DNA of 41,516 bases from a virus. The stretch spans positions 1-41,516 of IMG/VR virus record IMGVR_UViG_3300024432_000003; one strand, 5' to 3'. Below, piece after piece: positions 1 through 6,364 of this stretch (positions within the stretch are counted from its first letter, which is position 1; each line of letters begins with the position of its first letter). The notes beneath the pieces were generated by a model, which was given only the letters and a program-made list of their open reading frames with translations, was not told the origin of the DNA and did not search any database. The position numbers and the translations under genes are program-made.

Positions 1-50
1 TAGGTAGGTATGAACGCATACTTGTCGCTCACGGTGGGTGCTGGGCTTTC
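1..50. repeat. Terminal direct repeat, left copy (circular contig overlap)
   Basis: These 50 bases are identical to 41467-41516. A protein-coding gene (DUF932) continues in frame across the join, so this is most simply the overlap left when a circular or terminally redundant genome is assembled. It is unlikely to be a biological terminal repeat, although a very short genuine one cannot be excluded from sequence alone. The non-redundant length is 41,466 bp. Confidence 0.9.
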
Positions 51-143
51 GCTGAAAACAGCGGGAGCCAACTTACGAACAGTGTCAAGCCCAATGGGCT
101 CCTCACTCCTCGTAAACAGCGGGAAGTTATACGGTGTTGACAT
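1..143 (-). CDS. DUF932 family protein, 5' part (continues at the right end of the window)
   Basis: This is the N-terminal part of the gene whose remainder lies at 40788-41466. Reading the minus strand from the ATG at 143-141 gives an open frame that runs through position 1 and joins the DUF932 frame at the right edge without a stop. The first in-frame stop upstream is at 171-173. The joined protein is about 273 residues, 37 more than the GTG start visible at 41498 would give. The ATG overlaps the end of the upstream gene (stop at 127-129) by 17 nt, which is typical of translational coupling. The stretch from the ATG to the known domain is short and fits an N-terminal lead-in. Confidence is high for the frame and moderate for the exact start. 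Confidence 0.8.
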   Translation of the reverse strand, partial: MSTPYNFPLFTRSEEPIGLDTVRKLAPAVFSESPAPTVSDKYAFIPT

Positions 144-402
144 TGTCAAAGACCTCCTGTAACACTTTATTCAACATTTGAAAATGTAGGTTGGAGGCAA
201 GCTCGGGCTGTGGCTCGCCTAATGCGATGCTCCTGATGCGTTTTTTATCCAAGCGTACCATCGTTCCAACTCTTATAAGGCCGAGGTTGGTAACGAGCAG
301 ATTTAACTGCTTTTCAGTCGGAGCAACAGGCTGTTCCACTACCCTGCTCATCGTGGCAAGCATGGAGTACACGCTTTCATACATTGGTAGTGGTGCAGCC
401 AT
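127..402 (-). CDS. Small conserved-looking hypothetical protein upstream of the DUF932 gene
   Basis: This gene encodes 91 residues that I do not recognise. The protein is soluble and mostly helical by composition, with hydrophobic heptad-like spacing in the C-terminal third (around residues 72-90). No signal peptide, membrane segment or metal-binding motif is visible. Its stop overlaps the ATG of the DUF932 gene by 17 nt, so the two probably form one minus-strand unit. No Shine-Dalgarno sequence precedes the ATG. A -10-like TAAAAT lies only about 7 nt upstream, so it could be translated from a leaderless message. The function is unknown. Confidence 0.6.
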   Translation of the reverse strand: MAAPLPMYESVYSMLATMSRVVEQPVAPTEKQLNLLVTNLGLIRVGTMVRLDKKRIRSIALGEPQPELASNLHFQMLNKVLQEVFDNVNTV

Positions 403-408
403 GAGTAC

Positions 409-436
409 ATTTTACGCCGACTGGCAGTCAACGCAA
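409..436 (-). promoter_or_regulatory. Putative minus-strand promoter for the 402 to 40788 unit
   Basis: On the minus strand a TTGCGT -35 (436-431) is separated by 16 bp from a TAAAAT -10 (414-409). The start codon at 402 lies about 6 nt past the -10, which would give a leaderless or nearly leaderless message. The same -35 hexamer is used by the better promoter at 34717-34745. This is a pattern match only. Confidence 0.35.
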
Positions 437-479
437 GCAGTCTTTTTGCTGGACTATGCTGGGGTTAGGGATTCAAAAG

Positions 480-500
480 CAAAACCCCTCCGAAGAGGGG
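480..500 (-). terminator. Rho-independent terminator (minus direction)
   Basis: A 6-bp GC-rich stem (485-490 with 495-500) closes a TTCG tetraloop when read on the minus strand and is followed by TTTTGCTTTT. It would stop minus-strand transcripts entering from the primase-helicase side and so insulate the small operon that starts at 402. On the plus strand no T-tract follows the hairpin. Confidence 0.6.
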
Positions 501-627
501 CTCAGCCCGACGGGAGGTGACACCGTCTACGAGGCCGGGAAGCTTCGCTACCATCATAGTAACAGGGACCGCTTGTTCTGACAAGCTGGTGGGTGTACCC
601 TGGTTGCCTACTGCCGAGGTGTGCTCA

Positions 628-2724
628 ATGACGGAACCTATTGATGACGATGGCCCGCAACCACCGTCACTAACACCAACCCCGATTACTGAAAACTTGC
701 CGGCGAACCATTTCGCCCATGCCCACGATTATCTAGCTCGTCGTGGCATTACCCCCGAATTGATTGACCGCCTTGGCATTAAGATCACATCAGCTGCCGA
801 CTGGTTTACTTCAACCTATGGCAGTAGGTCTAGCGATGAACGTATTGCCATCAAATTTACCCACTATGACACGAATAAAAAGGAAATAGAATGGCACAGT
901 GTGAAGTTTGTCAAGCCAAAGCAGAACCAGACCCTATCATTTGGGGCGCAGTTAGAAGACACCAGGCCGACACGGACCAGCCCGAAGGGTCAAATGGTCC
1001 ATGGATATCTGTGCCCCCTGAACAACTGGCGCAGCTTGAAGAAAGGCCAGCGGATATTTATTTGCGAGTCTGTTATCAAGGCGGCAAATGTATCGCTGTT
1101 AGGCTACCACGCGATTGGATTAAACGGTGTAGCGGCATTTTCCTCTGCCAAAAAGAAAGTTGACCTGATAGGGGAGCTCAAGGACTTACCCTGGCAGCGC
1201 CTCGATCTCAAACCTGTCATTATGTATGACAGTGACTACGCCAAATACGACATCACACGGGCCTATGAAACTCTAGCTAATAAGCTCAGTATCCTGTGTA
1301 ACGCTCCGCAGCCAGTTTACCTCCCCCTCGACCCACCTAATGATGAAGAGCATTGGGGTTTCGACGATGCCAGGGCAGCCAAGGGGGACAAGTGGGCCAA
1401 AGAGTTCTTGGCTGGCGATGGTCTACCTATCGTATTAGACAATGTACGTCAAGCATTACATGACCTCAACAACGAGGTTATGGTCATACGTGACCTGTCT
1501 AGTGTGGTTGAAACTGACACTGGCACCATAATGTCAGAGGGCAAGTTTCGATTGGTGAACTATGCTAATAGAATTGAGTACAGTATTGAAGATAAACCCG
1601 TACCCATCGCAAAGGCTTGGATGCAGTGGCCCCACCGCAATGAGGTCGAAAGTGTTGAATACATGCCTGGGCAGACTGGAGTACACGATAATAAGTTTAA
1701 CCTCTGGAAAGGTATGGGGGTTGACCCTAAGGAAGGAGACGTCGAGCCATTTTTGGACCTCCTTGATAACAACATCCGCTCCGATGAGGAGCGTAGGTAT
1801 TTGCTTCAATGGTGTGCATATCCTGTGCAAAACCTGGGGGCAAAGCTCATGACAAGTACCGTGCTTGTCGGAGTCCAAGGTATAGGCAAGTCTCTCTTTG
1901 GTCAAGCCCTTGGCGCGGTCTATGGTGACAATTACCACGAAGTAGACCGTAGTGATTTGACAGGAGCGTACAATGCAGACTGGGCACAGTCCCAGTTTGT
2001 AGTGGTGGAAGAGCTACATGGCGAACAAAAGTCCGACCGTAGCTTCATGGCAAAGCTAAAGAAGATAATAACCAGTGATGTCTTCCGCATAAAGCAGAAG
2101 TACATTCCTGAATATAAGGTGCGTAACCATGTCAATTTCATGCTCACGACCAACGATGCAGACGCATTGGCCTTCGAAGGAGGTGACAGGAGGTTTTTTG
2201 TGGCTCACTTTGAGCCTCGTGTGGATTATTATCGCGATAGTGGCTACTGGAATCGGTTCTTGGTATGGCTTCGCGGTGACGGTCCTGCTGCCCTGTATCA
2301 TTACCTTCTTGATGTGGATTTGGAAGGCTTCGATCCTGGTGCGCCTGCACCTGAAACGGCTTATAAAGAGGTGATGGAGGAGGCAGCATCAAGTGGACCA
2401 GAAGCATGGGTCAAAGAACTTTGGGAGCACCCGGACTCCGTACTCCCGTCAAACCGCGCCCTATGGACCAGCCGAGAACTTGCTACCCTATATTATGAGG
2501 GAGACCTCCGAGGGGGACCAGGGGCGGCCAAGGCATTCAGTAACTACCTACTTCGACGTGGCTTCATACAAGCGAATGGCAACACCAATGTCGGCAATCG
2601 TAAACTCGGGAAAGCGAAGTATTGGGTAGTGCGAGATCGATACGACGAAGCATGGCAAGACCATGGAGTCTGTGTCGAGCATCTATTGCAGTTCCAAACA
2701 GAACTGCCGAAGGACAAATACTAG
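628..2724 (+). CDS. D5-like primase/superfamily 3 helicase
   Basis: The predicted role is to unwind the phage origin or fork and prime synthesis for the family A polymerase encoded on the other strand. The product is 698 residues from the ATG at 628, which has GAGGTG 6 nt upstream. An in-frame GTG at 517 would add 37 residues but has no spaced ribosome-binding site. The N-terminal half resembles a TOPRIM-like region (DUF3854 type), with an acidic FICES segment near residue 144 and a YDSD segment near 200. The C-terminal half is a DUF5906/SF3 AAA+ helicase: Walker A GVQGIGKS at about 415-422, a Walker B-like run ending in EE near 460, and a sensor motif with TTND near 507. It stands alone on its strand, with terminators on both sides. 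Whether it has true primase chemistry is inferred from the family. Confidence 0.85.
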   Translation: MTEPIDDDGPQPPSLTPTPITENLPANHFAHAHDYLARRGITPELIDRLGIKITSAADWFTSTYGSRSSDERIAIKFTHYDTNKKEIEWHSVKFVKPKQNQTLSFGAQLEDTRPTRTSPKGQMVHGYLCPLNNWRSLKKGQRIFICESVIKAANVSLLGYHAIGLNGVAAFSSAKKKVDLIGELKDLPWQRLDLKPVIMYDSDYAKYDITRAYETLANKLSILCNAPQPVYLPLDPPNDEEHWGFDDARAAKGDKWAKEFLAGDGLPIVLDNVRQALHDLNNEVMVIRDLSSVVETDTGTIMSEGKFRLVNYANRIEYSIEDKPVPIAKAWMQWPHRNEVESVEYMPGQTGVHDNKFNLWKGMGVDPKEGDVEPFLDLLDNNIRSDEERRYLLQWCAYPVQNLGAKLMTSTVLVGVQGIGKSLFGQALGAVYGDNYHEVDRSDLTGAYNADWAQSQFVVVEELHGEQKSDRSFMAKLKKIITSDVFRIKQKYIPEYKVRNHVNFMLTTNDADALAFEGGDRRFFVAHFEPRVDYYRDSGYWNRFLVWLRGDGPAALYHYLLDVDLEGFDPGAPAPETAYKEVMEEAASSGPEAWVKELWEHPDSVLPSNRALWTSRELATLYYEGDLRGGPGAAKAFSNYLLRRGFIQANGNTNVGNRKLGKAKYWVVRDRYDEAWQDHGVCVEHLLQFQTELPKDKY

Positions 2725-2744
2725 AGACAATAAATCACAAAAGA

Positions 2745-2765
2745 AATCCCCAGGTGGTGGGGATT
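2745..2765 (-). terminator. Hairpin terminator between convergent genes (acts best on minus strand)
   Basis: AATCCCC (2745-2751) pairs with GGGGATT (2759-2765). On the minus strand the hairpin is followed by TCTTTTGTGATTTATTG, a loose T-rich tail. It lies between the ends of the primase-helicase gene and the minus-strand pair 3487-2799. Confidence 0.55.
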
Positions 2766-2768
2766 AAG

Positions 2769-2800
2769 AGGGTCCTATTATTAGTAGATTGAGGGACCCT
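2769..2800. terminator. Second inverted repeat at the convergent gene ends
   Basis: AGGGTCC (2769-2775) is the reverse complement of GGACCCT (2794-2800), with an AT-rich loop of 18 bases. It overlaps the stop codon of the minus-strand gene ending at 2799. It may help terminate the plus-strand primase-helicase message, but it lacks a clean T-tract. Confidence 0.4.
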
Positions 2801-3278
2801 AGTGCATGCGTTCCCTTAATGTTTTTCGTGCCTGTGCTACCTCTTCCCGACGTAGCTTAGACCTGGCTTCAATCACCTTGCGTTTCACCTGCGCCTTTTC
2901 CCATTCCACCTTGGCTTTGAATAGGTATTCGGCTTTGTTCCTGAAAACAGGCAACCAGCAGTCAATGGTGCCAGGCTTGAAAGTCGCCGCATACTTTTGG
3001 ATATTCAGCATGCGCTGTTCCTGGTACGACGGGTTTTCAACGTATGCCCGGTGACCTTTGCCCACCCCTTGACGGCACGCCAACTCGTCGCGATAGTAGC
3101 CCTGGTAGTGACAGCTGCGCCCCGCATGGAAGAGGGCCATAGCGATTGCTGCCTGGTAGAATGGTTGATTGTCGGGGTAGGCACGCTTCACCAATGACAG
3201 CGTTTCGCTGTACATTTTGGATCCACGCCCATACGCCACGTGAAAGCTGATCAATTTGTGGTTCGTTATTTTACCCAT
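2799..3278 (-). CDS. Hypothetical basic protein, 159 residues
   Basis: I do not recognise this family. The start chosen is the ATG at 3278, which overlaps the stop of the upstream gene as TGATG and has AGGTGG just before it. A longer reading to 3302 is possible. The last 45 residues are highly charged (Lys, Arg and Glu alternating) and should form a single long helix. The middle contains several Tyr, His and Cys residues but no clear metal motif. It is co-transcribed with the small gene 3487-3278 and followed by the hairpins at 2745-2800. It may be an accessory or host-takeover gene. Confidence 0.7.
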   Translation of the reverse strand: MGKITNHKLISFHVAYGRGSKMYSETLSLVKRAYPDNQPFYQAAIAMALFHAGRSCHYQGYYRDELACRQGVGKGHRAYVENPSYQEQRMLNIQKYAATFKPGTIDCWLPVFRNKAEYLFKAKVEWEKAQVKRKVIEARSKLRREEVAQARKTLRERMH

Positions 3279-3487
3279 CACGCCACCTGCATGATCTGCC
3301 ACCGTGCCCCATCACTAAACAGCCGCCCCGTCACGGTGTACGTTTCACCGCTGGTTAACTTCACCTGGTAGTGCGGGCTGTCTTCAAAGCGCCCAATGTC
3401 AAAGCTGGTAAACCCAGCTCCGATTTCCACCGGGTGCAGTTCGGCAATGGCTTGGATCGCCTGCCAGTAGTCTTCATAGTATTGCAT
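3278..3487 (-). CDS. Small hypothetical protein, 69 residues
   Basis: The start is placed at the ATG at 3487 because AAGGTGAAG precedes it at good spacing. A longer open frame reaches 3535, but a promoter-like -10 at 3519-3524 lies inside that extension. The product is acidic to neutral, with a helical N-terminus and a probable small beta-sheet made by the KLTSGETYTVTGRLF-like C-terminal half. It is coupled (TGATG) to the next gene. No family is recognised. Confidence 0.65.
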   Translation of the reverse strand: MQYYEDYWQAIQAIAELHPVEIGAGFTSFDIGRFEDSPHYQVKLTSGETYTVTGRLFSDGARWQIMQVA

Positions 3488-3518
3488 TGTCTTCACCTTT
3501 GTGTTGTGCCGTAGGTAC

Positions 3519-3548
3519 ATGGTACCACCGATCAACCGTCACAAGCAA
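3519..3548 (-). promoter_or_regulatory. Putative sigma-70 promoter, minus strand
   Basis: TTGCTT (3548-3543) and TACCAT (3524-3519) are separated by 18 bp, with TGG directly before the -10 as in the phage's other extended -10 sites. It would drive the pair 3487-2799. It lies back to back with the plus-strand promoter at 3620-3648. Confidence 0.4.
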
Positions 3549-3619
3549 ACTGACGCAGCCCTATGGCTACGATCCTAGGGGGCGTTTGCCTGGCCCTATA
3601 TATAAGGTGTGATGTTCCC

Positions 3620-3648
3620 TTGTGTTCGCTAGCGTTCGGGCGTACTAT
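3620..3648 (+). promoter_or_regulatory. Putative sigma-70 promoter for the small-gene operon
   Basis: TTGTGT (3620-3625) and TACTAT (3643-3648) have an ideal 17-bp spacer. The first gene of a tight operon starts about 30 nt downstream. The -35 hexamer is the same as at 40674-40679. Confidence 0.5.
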
Positions 3649-3680
3649 GGCCTTACTGGTTAGCACAAAGGTTGATGACA

Positions 3681-3911
3681 ATGTACACCAAGAAGATACC
3701 CACCGTTGAAAATACCTGCATTGACCACGGCAAGAATGCAGTTTTCATTTTGGACCACAACTACCTTGGAATGGACTTTGACCAGTGGCCCTACGAAATA
3801 AACGTAAAGGGGATCCACAGCAACTTCAAGCTGCAAAGGATCCAGCCCTTTAACGACGCCCGACTGTACATAAGCGAAAGCGGGCTGACGTTAGAAGTGG
3901 TGCAGCTATGA
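3681..3911 (+). CDS. Small hypothetical protein, 76 residues (first of the accessory operon)
   Basis: The ATG at 3681 has AAAGG 9 nt upstream; the in-frame ATG at 3675 sits too close to it. The product is a soluble protein with alternating hydrophobic and charged residues, suggesting a small beta-rich fold. Nothing in it identifies a function. It overlaps the next gene by 4 nt (ATGA). Tiny coupled genes behind their own promoter are typical of an early phage accessory or host-interaction module. Confidence 0.6.
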   Translation: MYTKKIPTVENTCIDHGKNAVFILDHNYLGMDFDQWPYEINVKGIHSNFKLQRIQPFNDARLYISESGLTLEVVQL

Positions 3912-4111
3912 CATACCGCCGGCTGACGAACGTGTATGGCCCCCTGACCGTAGGGGAACTTAAACAAATTCTGAATGGCGTATCTGACGACGACTTGTTT
4001 GTTACGATTGACGGTCTAGGGTACACCGGCTTTTCGGCCACCATTACAGAAATCGGCTACAACAGTGACCAGCTTGTGCTGGAACTAGCAACACGAAGGG
4101 AAAAGCAATGA
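3908..4111 (+). CDS. Small hypothetical protein, 67 residues
   Basis: It overlaps both neighbours by 4 nt (ATGA junctions), which supports it as a real coupled gene. It has an acidic centre (SDDD near residue 26) and a repeated hydrophobic and Gly pattern compatible with a small alpha/beta domain. The segment TVGELKQILNGVSDDD resembles the short helical start seen in many phage small proteins. I cannot assign a family. Confidence 0.6.
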   Translation: MTYRRLTNVYGPLTVGELKQILNGVSDDDLFVTIDGLGYTGFSATITEIGYNSDQLVLELATRREKQ

Positions 4112-4407
4112 CTTACGCAGAACAGACCCGCATACAAATACGGGAACGTGACCGTCTTGAACAGCTGTTTGAAGAACTGGAACAGCTGGTTGGGACCCAC
4201 GGCCCACAGGACGTCTTAGGCGAACTATACTATGTGTTCCAGAACCAAGGGCACATGGTGAACGGGTGCCCCGAACAGGGCAACTGGCAGATCCTAGCCG
4301 GACAGGTTAGGGTGCTAGCGACGAGCGAAGCAGCCAAGGGGATTGACGGGCTAACCCCAGAAGAGCGGCATTGCATAGACCACAGCCCCAGCAACGACGA
4401 GGACTAA
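4108..4407 (+). CDS. Hypothetical acidic protein, 99 residues
   Basis: The start overlaps the previous stop (ATGA). The N-terminal 35 residues are rich in Arg, Glu, Gln and Leu with heptad spacing, predicting a coiled coil. The C-terminus ends in an acidic NDED tail. A single Cys near residue 55 and one at 93 are not arranged as a metal site. It is part of the 3681-5354 operon. The function is unknown. Confidence 0.6.
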   Translation: MTYAEQTRIQIRERDRLEQLFEELEQLVGTHGPQDVLGELYYVFQNQGHMVNGCPEQGNWQILAGQVRVLATSEAAKGIDGLTPEERHCIDHSPSNDED

Positions 4408-4410
4408 ACC

Positions 4411-4713
4411 ATGCGAATATGCGTACTGTATAGTGAAGAACTGGCGGGTGCCACCCTGAAGTATCTTCAGGCGGTATTTCCCGACCAGCTTTTCACCAAC
4501 AAACGCCACGAAAGGGATGACAGCGTGGAATACGAATACGAACTGGAACACCACGGCGCACCGGACGAGCGCCTGGAACTGGACGTGAAGGCATGCACAG
4601 CCCACTTCCTGAACGGCTACAGGTCGGGCATAGCGCAATGCGAAACGATTGTCAAGGGGGACGGTGACGCAGAACACGCCGCCGTCCAAGCCACAGTGGA
4701 CAATCTGTCATGA
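4411..4713 (+). CDS. Hypothetical protein, 100 residues
   Basis: It starts 3 nt after the previous stop. The beginning, MRICVLYSEELAGATLKYL, alternates a beta strand and a helix and suggests a small Rossmann-like or alpha/beta domain. The middle is very Glu, Tyr and His rich. Two Cys residues occur in the C-terminal half. It overlaps the next gene, a membrane protein, by 4 nt. No family is recognised. Confidence 0.6.
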   Translation: MRICVLYSEELAGATLKYLQAVFPDQLFTNKRHERDDSVEYEYELEHHGAPDERLELDVKACTAHFLNGYRSGIAQCETIVKGDGDAEHAAVQATVDNLS

Positions 4714-4889
4714 GCCTAGCGTTGGGTCTGGTACTATGGGCATGGATGCTCATGGTACTGGTGTTAGGGATCTTAATGTTTGGAGGTCTATATGCGTACG
4801 ATAAGACTACTATGCTTTGTCTTCATTGCCGTGGTGTGGCTAAGCGAACGATCAGCTTATGGTCAAGGCGCTTACGTCGGAGCGACTAG
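4710..4889 (+). CDS. Small single-pass membrane protein, 59 residues
   Basis: The frame begins at an ATGA overlap with the upstream gene. Residues 2-25 are almost entirely hydrophobic (Leu, Val, Met, Trp, Gly) and form one confident transmembrane helix. The rest is a basic tail ending in several Arg residues with a CLHC pair near 36-39. Its last 98 nt overlap the secreted-protein gene at 4792 in a different frame. Possibilities include a host-envelope effector, a superinfection-exclusion factor or an accessory holin. None is proven. Confidence 0.5.
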   Translation: MSLALGLVLWAWMLMVLVLGILMFGGLYAYDKTTMLCLHCRGVAKRTISLWSRRLRRSD

Positions 4890-4974
4890 CGGCATTTGGA
4901 TCGGTGGCGTGCATCACACCTGCACCGTCATAAATCCACAAGGGCAGCTTCACTGCGTGCCTTCAGGAAAGTAA
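4792..4974 (+). CDS. Small secreted protein with signal peptide, 60 residues
   Basis: The ATG at 4792 has GGAGG 5 nt upstream, one of the better ribosome-binding sites in this operon. Residues 1-22 are a classic signal peptide: MRTIR basic start, hydrophobic core with VFIAVVW, then a polar SAYGQG cleavage region. The mature part is about 35 residues with two Cys, which could form a disulfide, and several Gly and His. No lipobox is present, so it is not an Rz1-like lipoprotein. The gene is nested across the end of the membrane-protein gene 4710-4889. A periplasmic accessory role is inferred. Confidence 0.6.
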   Translation: MRTIRLLCFVFIAVVWLSERSAYGQGAYVGATSGIWIGGVHHTCTVINPQGQLHCVPSGK

Positions 4975-4975
4975 C

Positions 4976-5155
4976 ATGAAGTATACAGTATACGAAGTAG
5001 GTGAAATGGCCGGCGAAGAAACCCGCCAAGACCTGGGCACTTATGATCACATAACGCCCGCTTTGACCGACATGCTTGAAGCCGCCCATCCTGACGATGG
5101 TGATCTGGCCAAGGGCTGGTGTCACAAGGTGGTTATGGAAATCACCAATGGGTAG
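4976..5155 (+). CDS. Small acidic hypothetical protein, 59 residues
   Basis: The frame starts 1 nt after the previous stop and overlaps the next gene by 8 nt. The sequence begins MKYTVYEVGEMAGEE and is rich in Asp and Glu. It reads like a small beta-alpha protein, possibly an anti-host factor, but nothing identifies it. Support comes from the tight packing in the operon and an uninterrupted frame between coupled genes. Confidence 0.5.
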   Translation: MKYTVYEVGEMAGEETRQDLGTYDHITPALTDMLEAAHPDDGDLAKGWCHKVVMEITNG

Positions 5156-5354
5156 CCTGACGAAATGCAACCATTGCACCGTGAATGCCCTAGCGTCGAG
5201 GGCGGCCAGGCAGGGGAAGTTCCTAAAGCTAGTGAAGTCTAACTACGCTTTGGGCGGCCATGAAGTCCATATCTGTGGGCACAGGGAAGTGCCTTGTCAA
5301 GATACGTGGTGTGCTTGGGTCATGAACCTACCGACCCGATGCTGCTGCGGCTAG
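5148..5354 (+). CDS. Small Cys-rich, likely zinc-binding protein, 68 residues
   Basis: The start is the ATG at 5148, overlapping the upstream stop. A longer in-frame reading to 5076 would run through the previous gene. A CNHC pair at residues 7-10 is followed by a basic helix, a HICGH segment near 45, and more Cys residues toward the end (a CQDTWC segment and CCC). This fits a small zinc-ribbon or treble-clef-like fold. It is the last gene of the operon, and the iteron-like field begins exactly at its stop codon. It could be a DNA- or RNA-binding factor, but that is inference. Confidence 0.55.
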   Translation: MGSLTKCNHCTVNALASRAARQGKFLKLVKSNYALGGHEVHICGHREVPCQDTWCAWVMNLPTRCCCG

Positions 5355-5626
5355 AATACCCACCCCCAAGCTAAGAATACCCACCTGCGCCGGCTCGACT
5401 GAGTGGTGCGTCCCCTCGTCTTGGGTATTCACGTGTCGTGCATGGGTTGAATACCCGGTAGTGTACCCGTCTAAGTTATTGTTTCGTAAGGTCTTCTTAA
5501 GTGGGTATTCTGGGTACACTCCAAAATGGTAAAAGTATAAAGTCTGTAATTATCGAAGTCACCCTCGTAATGGGGTAGTTGTAATAGTTATGCTTCGCAA
5601 GTGTACCCAGTGTACTCGAATACCCA
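5354..5626. repeat. Iteron-like field of GAATACCC and GTGTACCC repeats
   Basis: GAATACCC occurs at 5354, 5375, 5449 and 5618 on the plus strand and as GGGTATTC at 5423 and 5503. A sister motif GTGTACCC occurs at 5461 and 5601, and inverted at 5512. The two motifs occur as pairs at 5449-5468, 5503-5519 and 5601-5626. The first two copies are 21 bp apart, two helical turns. No gene fits here, so this is a protein-binding array: a replication origin or an operator cluster. It is not a CRISPR, because the repeats are short and irregularly spaced. Confidence 0.65.
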
Positions 5627-5653
5627 TCGCCATCTGATATGGCCCCCTGGTGG

Positions 5654-5840
5654 CGACGTCGAGTCAGAAAAGTCCCAAGTATTTAGATCTTGAAGTGATG
5701 GTCTTGTCAAATCCGAACATGGCATCGAAATCGACGTGACTTCGACCCCTGGGGAGTCGACGTCGACTTCAGTTCATTAACCTGGATCTTGGTGTCGACG
5801 TCGACCAGTCTTCTCAAACGCCCACGCGGATTTCGACGTC
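5654..5840. repeat. CGACGT repeats with two 12-bp palindromes
   Basis: CGACGT occurs at 5654, 5732, 5758, 5796 and 5834. Two copies sit inside the perfect palindrome GTCGACGTCGAC (5756-5767 and 5794-5805). The last three copies are exactly 38 bp apart. The DNA here and up to 5924 is very rich in TC on the plus strand and contains no convincing gene. With the upstream iteron-like field it makes a candidate origin or regulatory region. Confidence 0.55.
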
Positions 5841-5936
5841 AGGTCCTCTCTCGTCGTCATCGTCAGTCGTCGGTCGTCGTCTGTCGTCAAATCCTCGTCA
5901 CTGTCCATCATGGGTTGGTCGTTCATGGGTGGGGGC

Positions 5937-5979
5937 AAAAAAATTGCCAGGGCCGCGCCTGGTTGGCGCGGCCCTGGCA
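5937..5979 (-). terminator. Strong rho-independent terminator (minus direction)
   Basis: A perfect 15-bp, very GC-rich stem (5945-5959 with 5965-5979) closes a 5-nt loop and is followed on the minus strand by seven T residues (5943-5937). It lies 8 bp past the stop codon of the 6296-5988 gene and is strong evidence that this gene is transcribed. Confidence 0.85.
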
Positions 5980-5987
5980 GGGCTTGG

Positions 5988-6296
5988 CTAGCCCTTGGTG
6001 GCCTTGGCGGGCTGGTTGGTGGTTACCACCCAACCCCTGCGCAGGCAGTACCTGGCAAAGCGCACGTTGCTTGCCACGGGGCCGTTGGCCTGGCCCATTT
6101 GGGCCAGGGTGGCACCGCTGGCAATGGCGGCCAGCAGCTGCTGCCAGCTGTGCTGGTTGTGCTTGGCCTTTACCGCGTAGGGCTTGCAAGGGTTAACCGC
6201 CAGGTACACAGGCTTGGCCTGTGCGGGCTTGGCGGGCTTGGCCTTGGTGGCCTTGGTGGTGGTGGCCTTAGCGGCCTTGGCTTTGGTAGTGGGCAT
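5988..6296 (-). CDS. Lys/Ala-rich basic protein without Asp or Glu, 102 residues
   Basis: The ATG at 6296 has AAAGG upstream; a longer frame to 6458 has no support. Residues 2-29 are a histone H1-like tail of Lys, Ala, Thr and Pro. Residues 30-102 look folded, with a helix around HSWQQLLAAIASG and a likely strand near the GWVV segment. The protein contains no Asp and no Glu, because the gene lies in the GA/TC-free island: every Ser is AGC, every Phe TTT and every Ile ATT. It is very basic and probably binds DNA, perhaps the neighbouring repeats or the island itself. A strong terminator follows. The function is inferred only. Confidence 0.65.
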   Translation of the reverse strand: MPTTKAKAAKATTTKATKAKPAKPAQAKPVYLAVNPCKPYAVKAKHNQHSWQQLLAAIASGATLAQMGQANGPVASNVRFARYCLRRGWVVTTNQPAKATKG

Positions 6297-6364
6297 GGTG
6301 TTGTACCTTTGTGCTAGTGGTGTGCCTGGCAAGCCCTGGCGGGCTTGCCTGTGCCTGGTACGCG

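Noticed and set aside
1-50. Short genuine terminal repeat as in T7-like phages
   Set aside because: Fifty bases is very short for that, and the repeat lies inside a continuous protein-coding gene, which fits an assembly overlap of a circular contig better.
517-627. Longer primase-helicase start at GTG 517
   Set aside because: The added 37 residues have no family-like pattern and the GTG lacks a spaced Shine-Dalgarno. The ATG at 628 has one.
5354-5626. Possible CRISPR array
   Set aside because: The repeats are 8-11 bp, in both orientations, with irregular spacing and no spacers of constant length.
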